42,469 nt of DNA, from positions 1-42,469 of the forward strand of contig CAJMSH010000011.1 of the NCBI GenBank assembly GCA_905216055.1, read 5' to 3'. The DNA comes from an uncultured bacterium. GTDB taxonomy: Bacteria > Cyanobacteriota > Vampirovibrionia > Gastranaerophilales > Gastranaerophilaceae. The position numbers and the translations under genes are program-made. The notes beneath the pieces were generated by a model. The model was not told the origin of the DNA. It ran no database searches and saw only the letters and a program-made list of their open reading frames with translations. Shown here piece by piece: positions 8,950 to 15,610 of this stretch; positions within the stretch are counted from its first letter, which is position 1, and every line of letters begins with the position of its first letter.

Positions 8950-9933
8950 TTATTTTATGCTAATTTGATTTGAAAAAATCCAAGGTTGATTTTTTAAATC
9001 AATTTCTATTCGATATTTTGCATTTTCGTCAATTGGGAATTTTAAATTTTTTGTGTTTTCTGTAAAAATTTGAGTTCCGTTTTGAATAATTTTTATCTCA
9101 GCTTTTGTTGAAAGTTTTACAATAATTGTTTTATTCTCAACATAAATTAATGGGATTTCTTTTTTTATATGACGGTTAATCATTAGGTTATTACCGTTTT
9201 TTATAGATGAAAGAATTAATTTTTTTTGACTTTCAAAGTCTTTAGGTATTTCATTTTCAAGCGTGATAACATTTGCTAATGTCTTAAAACAGTCTTTATA
9301 TGGAAATATTTTTATTGGAATAATATATTTTGAAATTTTTAGGGCATGAGCATCAACACCTGCAATTGCAGGAATTATATTTTCAGATTTTTTATTTAAT
9401 TCATCCCACCATTTTAGAGTTTCTTTGTGTGGACCTTGGATTAATTTATGTCTAAAAAAGTATGAATAAGCTATTTTGAAAATATTTGTCTCATCATAAT
9501 CATCTGCCCAGTCAGAAAACCAATTCCAAATTTCAATCCCATCAGGAATAACAGATTTATTTGTCCATTTTATCGGGTGTGCTTTATTTTTTCTGTTATC
9601 AGCTTCATCAGGGTGTGCTGCAAAACCAAATCCACCTTGTGCTCTTACTTCATCTACAAATTTTTGAGTATCATCACTCGGATTAATTAAGTTTTTTATA
9701 TCTAAAGCAATATAATGATTTGATGAACAAGGAGAAATTTCTTCCCCTTTTATTACGCATACTCCGTTATAAAATCCTTCTTTTATATCAAAATTATTAT
9801 GATCTGTAATAATAATCCAATTTAGACCTGCTTTTTTTGCGGCTTTAGAGATTGAATTTATATCTCCTGTGCCGTCTGAAAGTTTTGTATGAATATGGAT
9901 TGCACCTAAGTAATTAAAAAATTGTTTTTTCAT
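8950..9933 (-). CDS. PHP-domain metal-dependent phosphoesterase
   Basis: This protein has 327 aa and an N-terminal PHP domain. The metal ligands are visible as H13-x-H15 with D20 (HIHTKLSDG), TDHNNFD near residue 42, AAHPDE near 110 and GVDAHAL near 205. PHP enzymes are phosphoesterases acting on nucleotides, phosphosugars or histidinol phosphate, usually with two or three metals. After about residue 240 a short beta-rich tail follows, perhaps a separate small domain. It sits between two activase-related genes with gaps of 3 and 21 bases, so it is probably co-expressed with them. No direct biochemical link between these families is known to me, and the substrate is unknown. Confidence 0.82.
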   Translation of the reverse strand: MKKQFFNYLGAIHIHTKLSDGTGDINSISKAAKKAGLNWIIITDHNNFDIKEGFYNGVCVIKGEEISPCSSNHYIALDIKNLINPSDDTQKFVDEVRAQGGFGFAAHPDEADNRKNKAHPIKWTNKSVIPDGIEIWNWFSDWADDYDETNIFKIAYSYFFRHKLIQGPHKETLKWWDELNKKSENIIPAIAGVDAHALKISKYIIPIKIFPYKDCFKTLANVITLENEIPKDFESQKKLILSSIKNGNNLMINRHIKKEIPLIYVENKTIIVKLSTKAEIKIIQNGTQIFTENTKNLKFPIDENAKYRIEIDLKNQPWIFSNQISIK

Positions 9934-9936
9934 TGA

Positions 9937-11031
9937 TTATTTTATTGAGCCTGTAAGGATTTTTTCTTTTTTAATTTCAATAATATTTTTGTTATGAATA
10001 TTTTCGTTAGATTTTTCTGATTTTTTCGTAAGAAGATTTCTTTTCTTTCTCAAAAGCATATCAATAAATGCTTCCAAACGTGTAATAAATCCGGCTTCTC
10101 CTGTATGTTCATCAATTGTCAGATGAATTAGGGGCATACCTTTTTCTTTGCAATGATATGTAATTTCATCTACCATTAATGAATCAGGCCCGCAGCCAAA
10201 AGCTGAAAGAGCAATAATTCCGTCAACTTTATTGTTCAGAAGGTAATATGCTGCAGTTCCTGTGAGCTCAAGTTCATTTGCCCAGTATTGAATTTCTCCG
10301 AGTTTGTCAATTGAATTTAGAGAATCTTCTCTTGAAACATTTAATGATGTATAAACTTTTACATTCATTTTTTCTAACTTTTTAATTAAATTTAGAGAAA
10401 TTCTGTCATCAAAAAGGTTATACCCGTGAGCCATAATTGCAACGGATAATGGTTTTACAATATCTATTGTTTTTTTGATAAATTGTCCTTTTATTGCATT
10501 TTCAAGGGCTTCGGTATAATTTATTCCTGATTGAGTCATTTCCATAAATGAATCGTAAACTTCCCAACCTTTGTTTATAGCTTTTTTAATTTCTTTTTTA
10601 TCCGTAATTCCTAAAGCGTTTGCAGTTTGAGTGCAAAAGTCGTTGAAATTAATATTTTCTGTTTTATCTAATGTAGGCTCAATCATTGTAAAAGGTTTGT
10701 TAATTACATTCCTGATAATTTCAGGTAAGCCTCTGATTTTACTGCAATTATTAATTTTATAATCTGTTGATTGAATAGATGGTATAAAAATTGCTTCGCA
10801 GCCTTTATCTATAAGATTAACAACATGTCCTGTGAATACTTTTATCGGCAGGCATGTATCTGAAACTACATATTTTGTTCCTTCATTTATGGTTTTTGTA
10901 GTTGTTTTATCGGATAAAACTATTTCAATCCCTAATGACGTGAAAAATCCATAATAAAAAGGGTAATTATTATAATATGAAATTGCTCTTGGAATACCTA
11001 TTTGTGTAAATTTCTTATTCATATCTTTCAT
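9937..11031 (-). CDS. COG3580-like (DUF2229) activase-related Fe-S protein
   Basis: The 364-aa protein begins with the DUF2229 signature: 'IGIPRAISYY.NYPF', then C60 in SDTCLPIKVFTGHV, C78 and C96. An SAFGCGPDS motif appears later, and the tail EAGFITRLEAFID is shared with the protein at 7777-8928. In many anaerobes these two modules are fused to BadF/BadG-type ATPase domains in proteins of over 1000 residues. Here they are separate genes with a PHP gene between. The expected location is cytoplasmic, with a labile iron-sulfur cluster. The lysine- and asparagine-rich C-terminus (from about residue 330) is poorly conserved. The ATG at 11031 and one three codons later are both possible starts. 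Confidence 0.72.
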   Translation of the reverse strand: MKDMNKKFTQIGIPRAISYYNNYPFYYGFFTSLGIEIVLSDKTTTKTINEGTKYVVSDTCLPIKVFTGHVVNLIDKGCEAIFIPSIQSTDYKINNCSKIRGLPEIIRNVINKPFTMIEPTLDKTENINFNDFCTQTANALGITDKKEIKKAINKGWEVYDSFMEMTQSGINYTEALENAIKGQFIKKTIDIVKPLSVAIMAHGYNLFDDRISLNLIKKLEKMNVKVYTSLNVSREDSLNSIDKLGEIQYWANELELTGTAAYYLLNNKVDGIIALSAFGCGPDSLMVDEITYHCKEKGMPLIHLTIDEHTGEAGFITRLEAFIDMLLRKKRNLLTKKSEKSNENIHNKNIIEIKKEKILTGSIK

Positions 11032-11112
11032 TAATTAATTCAAGATGAGTATACAACAATTATGTTGAATAAATCAAATTTAAAAAATTTTTTAACATTA
11101 CAAATAAAATAT

Positions 11113-11883
11113 TTACATATTTATTTCAGATAATAGCTTATCAACTTCTTGTAATAATTCTCCATTTTTATTTTTACCAAGCAATTCCTTTGCCTCTGTT
11201 AATTCCTTTATTGCTTCATCTGGTTTTGATTTTTTTATAATTTTAGCAATTTGTATTTTTATTGCACTAAGCATAACCTGATAATGTTCAACAGGCTTCA
11301 TTTCACTTTTTACACTTTTAAATCTATTTTGAGCACCTTGATAATTTTTTGAAATATCATTTAATGCTCTTTTTTCTTCATACAAAACTTTCAATAATTT
11401 TTCACTTTGTGGTTCAGTTACAGAGTAAATTCTTCTCAAATTTTCACATCTTGCCATTATATGTACAGGATCATTAAATCTTTTTGCAATAGCCAAACCA
11501 TTTATTGCAAAACGTTCTACTAACTCAGGATTGTTACTATTGGCTTTTATCAAAAAACTATAAATCGAACCTGCCAAGCTGCCTTTCCCAAAACTAACAA
11601 GTTTTTCTGCAAGTTTAACAAAATTTTTATTCATTTTATTTATTTCATTAGAATCAGTATATTTGTTCAAAAAACACTTCAATTCGCCGGCAAAAGAGCT
11701 GGAATTTACATCTCCTTTGTTAGTTACGATTTTTGTAACTTTCTTTTCAAATATATCAAAAGCATTTTTAGAGTTTTTTATTTCTTTTTCATCGAAAAAT
11801 AACTTTTGAGGTTTAACTTTATTCTTATTAATTTTATTTTTGACAGGTTTTATAATATTTTCTTTATTTAACTTTATTTTCAT
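11113..11883 (-). CDS. Hypothetical lysine-rich alpha-helical protein
   Basis: I do not recognise a family for this 256-aa protein. The first 45 residues are Lys/Asn-rich and likely disordered. The rest is predicted by eye to be helical, with a possible TPR-like pair of helices at the end, around residues 205-255 (KPDEAIKELTEAKELLGK, then LLQEVDKLLSEIN). There is no signal peptide, transmembrane segment or cysteine motif. It starts at an ATG with an AAGGAG six bases upstream, and is flanked by short AT-rich gaps of about 80 bases on each side. It therefore appears to be its own transcription unit between the activase-related cluster and larE. Function unknown. Confidence 0.6.
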   Translation of the reverse strand: MKIKLNKENIIKPVKNKINKNKVKPQKLFFDEKEIKNSKNAFDIFEKKVTKIVTNKGDVNSSSFAGELKCFLNKYTDSNEINKMNKNFVKLAEKLVSFGKGSLAGSIYSFLIKANSNNPELVERFAINGLAIAKRFNDPVHIMARCENLRRIYSVTEPQSEKLLKVLYEEKRALNDISKNYQGAQNRFKSVKSEMKPVEHYQVMLSAIKIQIAKIIKKSKPDEAIKELTEAKELLGKNKNGELLQEVDKLLSEINM

Positions 11884-11964
11884 TAAATTTCTCCTTTATA
11901 AAAGAAAAAACTTGTAAAAATATTTTTTGCTAAAGTTATATTTAAAATTTAAAATCAATCATTC

Positions 11965-12741
11965 TTAAACATCCATGCTTCCGCTTCGCAAGCCTTCGAG
12001 ATCAAGCGTAAAATATTTTAAATTTATTTCTTTTTTCAGATTTTGGAGAATATCTGTTCTGTGTTTAAGGAATTCTTCTATATCACTTATTGGAATTTCT
12101 ATACGGGCTGTGTCTTTGTGAATTCTAAATCTGCAGTTTTCAAAACCGTAATTTTTTATGATTTCTTCACCTTTTTTAGCGGTGTTTAAAAGTGTTTCAC
12201 TTAATTCTGTTCCGTATGGGAAACGGGTTGCAAAACAAGGGGTTGAAGGTTTGTTATAGATTTTTATTCCTGAAAGTTTTGCAAATTCTCTGATTTCATC
12301 TTTAGTAATTCCAAATTTTGCAAGAGGGGAGAGAATGTTTAATTCCTGTAAAGCTTTTATTCCCGGTCTGTATGATTTCAGATCATCTGCATTTGTCCCG
12401 TCTATTACAAATCTTTCGCCTGCGAAATTTTTGAGTTGAGAAAAAAATAGTTTTTTACAATGATAGCATCTGTCTTTGGGGTTATTTTTTATAATCGGAT
12501 TTTCAAGCGGGTAATATTCTATTATTTTTTGAGGAACTTTGTAAAATTTGCATAAGTCTTTTGTGTCTTCAATTTCTTTATCTGTTTGGAATACTGATTT
12601 AAAAGTTACTGCTGTTGTATTTAGGTCTTTGCATAAATAAAGAAGTACGGTGCTGTCAATTCCGCCTGAAAAAGCAAGACATAAGCCTTGCTCATTCAGT
12701 TCGGATAAATATTTTTGAAGTTTGATAAATTTATTCTTCAT
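11965..12741 (-). CDS. larE: LarE-like ATP-dependent sulfur transferase
   Basis: At 258 aa this has the full length of LarE. A PP-loop SGGIDS lies at residues 25-30, followed by C92-x2-C95 (RCYHCKK), DGTNADD at 114-120 and STPCFATRFPYG, whose C169 matches the conserved LarE cysteine. LarE adenylates the pyridinium dicarboxylate mononucleotide made by LarB and installs sulfur to build the nickel-pincer cofactor of lactate racemase and related LarA enzymes. Three cysteines (92, 95, 169) suggest the Fe-S-dependent, rather than sacrificial, type of LarE, but this is inference. The start overlaps the upstream cbiM fragment by 11 bases. LarB is only a remnant next door; LarC and LarA are not seen. 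Confidence 0.85.
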   Translation of the reverse strand: MKNKFIKLQKYLSELNEQGLCLAFSGGIDSTVLLYLCKDLNTTAVTFKSVFQTDKEIEDTKDLCKFYKVPQKIIEYYPLENPIIKNNPKDRCYHCKKLFFSQLKNFAGERFVIDGTNADDLKSYRPGIKALQELNILSPLAKFGITKDEIREFAKLSGIKIYNKPSTPCFATRFPYGTELSETLLNTAKKGEEIIKNYGFENCRFRIHKDTARIEIPISDIEEFLKHRTDILQNLKKEINLKYFTLDLEGLRSGSMDV

Positions 12742-13384
12742 TCAATAATGCACCTTTTTTTAAGCTGATAAGTGAACAAATTGCATACATTACAAAGCTT
12801 ATAGCAAAAAATCCTAAAATATTAGCAGGTATTGATGAAATATTCGCGAGAATTGCAGTTTTTGCTTGCACTGCTTGTGAAATTGCATATAATTGTCCTT
12901 GAACTTGCGGAATAATTGAGTTTTGAATATTAAATAAAGACCATTCAAGTCCGTCAGGTTTTTGAGAAGCGTATTGAGAAATAAAACCTGCCAATACAAA
13001 ACCTAATATGCCAAAGCACATTGACAGTTTTTTGTAATCGAATTTTTTAGCTGCTGAAATGGCAAAACCTGTTAAAACACCTTCTACTATTCCGATAGGA
13101 AGATGTATTGCCTGCATAAGGCCTGTAAATTTAAGGATTGAATTTATCTCAATAGAGCCTGATAATGCGCCTTCAATAACTACTCCGATTGAGCCTAATT
13201 GAAGTGCAGCTACAGATGCTATGAATGCACCTAAAAACGGTTTGTTGAGTTTTTCAAACGGTTTGTAAAAAAGCGGATATGCAACAAAACATGCTAAAGC
13301 TCCCATGTTTATAATGTTGCATCCAAGAGCCATAAGACTTCCGTCAGCAAACAATAGTGCTTGTACAATTAGAATACTGCACAT
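12731..13384 (-). pseudogene. cbiM: CbiM-type ECF transporter S component, N-terminus lost
   Basis: The 217 codons from the first ATG correspond to the C-terminal two thirds of CbiM/NikM/LarM, the substrate-binding membrane component of nickel/cobalt ECF transporters. Visible matches are ALLFADGSLMALGCNIINMG near the start and HLPIGIVEGVLTGF at about residues 94-107, with five hydrophobic stretches. CbiM's essential N-terminus, which begins Met-His-Ile-Pro and supplies metal ligands, is absent. The reading frame instead continues upstream without a stop into a larB fragment (13385-13729). A working transporter is therefore unlikely. It ends overlapping larE by 11 bases, consistent with one former operon for nickel uptake and Lar cofactor synthesis. 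Confidence 0.75.
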
Positions 13385-13733
13385 CGCAAGAAAAGCTGTT
13401 GAAGGCCCTAATAATGCAACCGGAATATCTCCTGTACCGCCTGTACAGATAGCTATTTCTCCGACTTTTTTAATTTCATTTTGAATTAGCGTTACAATTT
13501 TTGAAGTTTCATCATATTTGATTTTGTCACCGAATTTTTCTTTAAGAGCTTTAATTTGTTTTTCATTAGCTCGTGTGCCTAAAATATTTGAACCTGCTTC
13601 ATAGAATTTTTCAAATATTTTAGTTAATTGTTCTTCAGTTTTACATTCACAAAATACCGCTTCTGAATATCCGCGGCGTTTTATTCTGTCTATATCCAGT
13701 TTTGCAAAATCTAATTTTATATATATGTTTCAT
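13385..13733 (-). pseudogene. larB: larB remnant fused in frame to cbiM fragment
   Basis: Reading upstream in the cbiM frame to the stop at 13730-13732 gives about 115 codons that match the N-terminal half of LarB: LDFAKLDIDRIKRRGYSEAV, then CECKTEEQL, GTRAN and ICTGGTGDIPVA. LarB carboxylates and hydrolyses NaAD in nickel-pincer cofactor synthesis. The match ends at 'DIPVA', and CbiM sequence (LLGPSTAFL) begins in the same frame, so LarB's C-terminal half and CbiM's N-terminus are both missing. The ATG at 13731-13733 overlaps the stop of the upstream reductase (TAATG) but is in a different frame from the LarB codons. A second small indel near 13715-13725, or a sequence error, is therefore implied. 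Confidence 0.75.
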
Positions 13734-14973
13734 TATTTCATGCTTTTTTCAACTTCTTTAACTTTTTTATCAACATCTGCAAGCAATTTTGGAATATCCA
13801 GCGATTGCGGGCAATTTTTGCTGCACAGACCGCATTTTATACATTTGTCTGCCCTTGTAGATTCATCAAGCGCATTATAGTTGTAGACAAACATAAAACT
13901 TGCATTAGGTGCGCTATTACCTTTGAACATATTGTATAGCCCGAATATCGCAGGAATATTTATGCCTCTCGGGCAGACTTCCATACAGTATTTGCAGGCT
14001 GTACAACTTATTGCTCCGCCTGATTGGATTATTTGAGCTATATCATGCGCAACTTTTTCTTCTTTTTCAGTAATAGCTTTGTAATTTACAAATGTATCAA
14101 TATTTTCTTTCAATTGTTGTAAATTGCTCATTCCGCTAAGTATTGTGAACACTCTTTGACGACCTGCAACCCATCTTAGTCCGAATGATGCTTGGGTGTC
14201 ATTCGGGCATTCTTGTTTTAATTTATCTTTGGCTTTTTGAGGAAGGTTGCATAATACACCGCCTCGCAAAGGTTCCATAACAATAATCGGAACTTCTGCT
14301 TCATCTGCTATTTGGTATAATTCATCAGCATTTACAACTTCCCAATCCAAATAGTTGATTTGTAATTGGCAAAAATCCCATTTATGTTCTTTAATTACTT
14401 CTCTAAGCATTTGAGGATCTCCATGGAATGAGAAGCCGATATGTTTGACTAATCCTTCTTTTTTTAATTTTACAAGTTCATGATACATATTATTATCGCG
14501 ATAATTGCTTAGAGAATTTTTATTGATATTGTGTACCATGTAGTTATCGAAATATTTAACCTGGCATTTTTTTAACTGTTCTTCGCAAAGTTTTCTTACA
14601 TCTGATGGAGAATTTACAAGATATGCAGGGCATTTATCAGCTAAAATGAAGCTTTCTCTCGGGTATTTTTTTAAAATTTCTCCTATCGCATTTTCTGATT
14701 TGCCATCTACATACATATATGCTGTGTCAAAGTAATTTGCACCGTGTGACATAGCATACTCAACCATTTTGTCCAATTCTACCATATCGATTTTCCCATC
14801 TCGCATCGGAAGTCGCATACATCCCAGTGCAATTAAAGGGGTGTCGATATTGGCAAATTTTCTTCTTACGACTTGTCCTTCGGCTTTTTTAATTTCTTTT
14901 TTGCCGCAGCCTGATAAAATTGCCGCTCCGCCTATCGCTAAGCTGAATTTATTATGAAATCACGTCTTTTCAT
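13733..14973 (-). pseudogene. Tat-signal aldo/keto reductase with two 4Fe-4S motifs, frameshifted near its start
   Basis: The longest intact frame (13733-14818, 361 aa) is an aldo/keto reductase: DTAYMY (Asp/Tyr), Lys in LADKCPAY, His in MVHNIN. A C-terminal ferredoxin-like part carries CTACKYCMEVCP and CIKCGLCSKNCP. The frame stays open upstream to 14959 and encodes KFSLAIGGAAILSGCGKK. An ATG at 14973 with AGAGGA seven bases upstream encodes MKRRDFI in another frame. Adding one base near 14948-14955 joins them into MKRRDFINKFSLAIGG..., a textbook twin-arginine signal ending in a lipobox-like LSGC. As written, translation from 14973 stops after 11 codons. Either this is a recent pseudogene or a one-base sequence error. 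The family's substrate is unknown. Confidence 0.75.
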
Positions 14974-15092
14974 GTGTTTTCCTCTCTTATAAATTTAAGT
15001 TATTAATCCAAGTCTTACTGTTTTTTATTTTAGCAGAATTTTCTTATGATGTATAGTGTTGCATGAGAGAGAATCGTATGCAATTAAAGTTG

Positions 15093-15120
15093 CTAATCCG
15101 ATGACATATTTGCCTCCTTA
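15093..15120 (-). other. Strong ribosome-binding site before a 4-codon reading frame
   Basis: A near-perfect TAAGGAGG (15113-15120) stands five bases before an ATG at 15105-15107, but the frame stops after four codons (ATG TCA TCG GAT TAG). Another frame running through it is open for about 30 codons. It lies between arsR and the broken reductase, downstream of arsR. It may be the remnant of a lost small gene or a leader; no function is claimed. The rest of 14974-15211 shows nothing else recognisable. Confidence 0.35.
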
Positions 15121-15211
15121 TTATTACTTTAATTTTATCATACTGCTTGATAGTTGCTCTTAGTCAAGCAACAAAATTTATTTATTTTACTTTGAGGGTA
15201 AAATATTTTAG

Positions 15212-15493
15212 TTATGAATTTTCTAACTGTTTTAAAATCTTTATAACTTTTGGGTTTTCGACCTTATAACATATTTGATTTGCGTGTCGGTGGCCTGAAA
15301 TCACATTTGCATTTTTCAATATAGTCAAATGCTGTGAAACTGTTGGTTGAGGTATTTGCAAGCATTCACACATCTTGCTCACGTTACACTCAGGCTGTGA
15401 CATCAAATTATATGCAATTGTCAACCTTGTCGGGTGCGCAAGTGCCTTAAATATCGTAGTGTATTCTTCTATATCTATATTTTCGTTTTTCAT
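15212..15493 (-). CDS. ArsR-family winged-helix repressor, probable sulfur/metal sensor
   Basis: A 93-aa ArsR/SmtB protein: FKALAHPTRLTIAYNL at 15-30, and the recognition helix IPQPTVSQHLTILKNANV at 47-64, followed by a beta wing. Cysteines at 36, 42, 44 and 75 are available for sensing. The pair C36 and C75 occupies regions comparable to those of persulfide sensors such as SqrR/BigR, though the exact equivalence is not established. It is divergent from a sulfur-handling fusion protein, which fits a reactive-sulfur sensor better than an arsenic one. Its own predicted promoter (-35 at 15523-15528, -10 at 15500-15505) has a palindrome inside the spacer, suggesting autorepression. The very short leader starts almost at the ATG. 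Confidence 0.85.
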   Translation of the reverse strand: MKNENIDIEEYTTIFKALAHPTRLTIAYNLMSQPECNVSKMCECLQIPQPTVSQHLTILKNANVISGHRHANQICYKVENPKVIKILKQLENS

Positions 15494-15499
15494 ATTATG

Positions 15500-15528
15500 A
15501 GAATATTACAATATGCGAATATTGTCAA
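15500..15528 (-). promoter_or_regulatory. arsR promoter (TTGACA-N17-TATTCT)
   Basis: On the minus strand TTGACA (15528 to 15523) is followed after exactly 17 bases by TATTCT (15505 to 15500). Transcription would start almost at the ATG (15493). The palindrome at 15508-15525 occupies the spacer, so a repressor bound there would block RNA polymerase. Confidence 0.6.
15508..15525. promoter_or_regulatory. Probable ArsR operator palindrome (ACAATAT-GCGA-ATATTGT)
   Basis: Seven-base perfect arms (ACAATAT / ATATTGT) surround a GCGA centre in the 117-bp divergent region between arsR and the sulfur fusion gene. It overlaps the arsR promoter and ends 11 bases before the -35 of the opposite promoter, so one site could control both genes. 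A related half-site, ATACGAATAT, recurs at about 15578-15587. Confidence 0.6.
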
Positions 15529-15536
15529 ATTTTCTA

Positions 15537-15565
15537 TTGACGAATAACAAATAATCTGATAATAT
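15537..15565 (+). promoter_or_regulatory. Promoter of the sulfur fusion gene (TTGACG-N17-TAATAT)
   Basis: TTGACG (15537-15542) and TAATAT (15560-15565) are separated by 17 bases, close to the vegetative consensus. The start codon lies 45 bases downstream, and AGAGGA (15601-15606) serves as the ribosome-binding site. Confidence 0.6.
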
Positions 15566-15610
15566 AAATATATGAATATACGAATATATGAAAATTTGAA
15601 AGAGGATTAA

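Noticed and set aside
9937..11031. Full 2-hydroxyglutaryl-CoA dehydratase
   Set aside because: Only activase-related accessory modules are present; no HgdA/HgdB-type dehydratase subunits or ASKHA ATPase are in the window.
11032..11112. Hidden gene or terminator in the gap before the 256-aa orphan
   Set aside because: Only AT-rich sequence without a stable stem or reading frame.
12731..13384. Intact nickel/cobalt ECF transporter component
   Set aside because: The CbiM N-terminus with metal ligands is missing, and no CbiQ/CbiO or LarQ/LarO genes are next to it.
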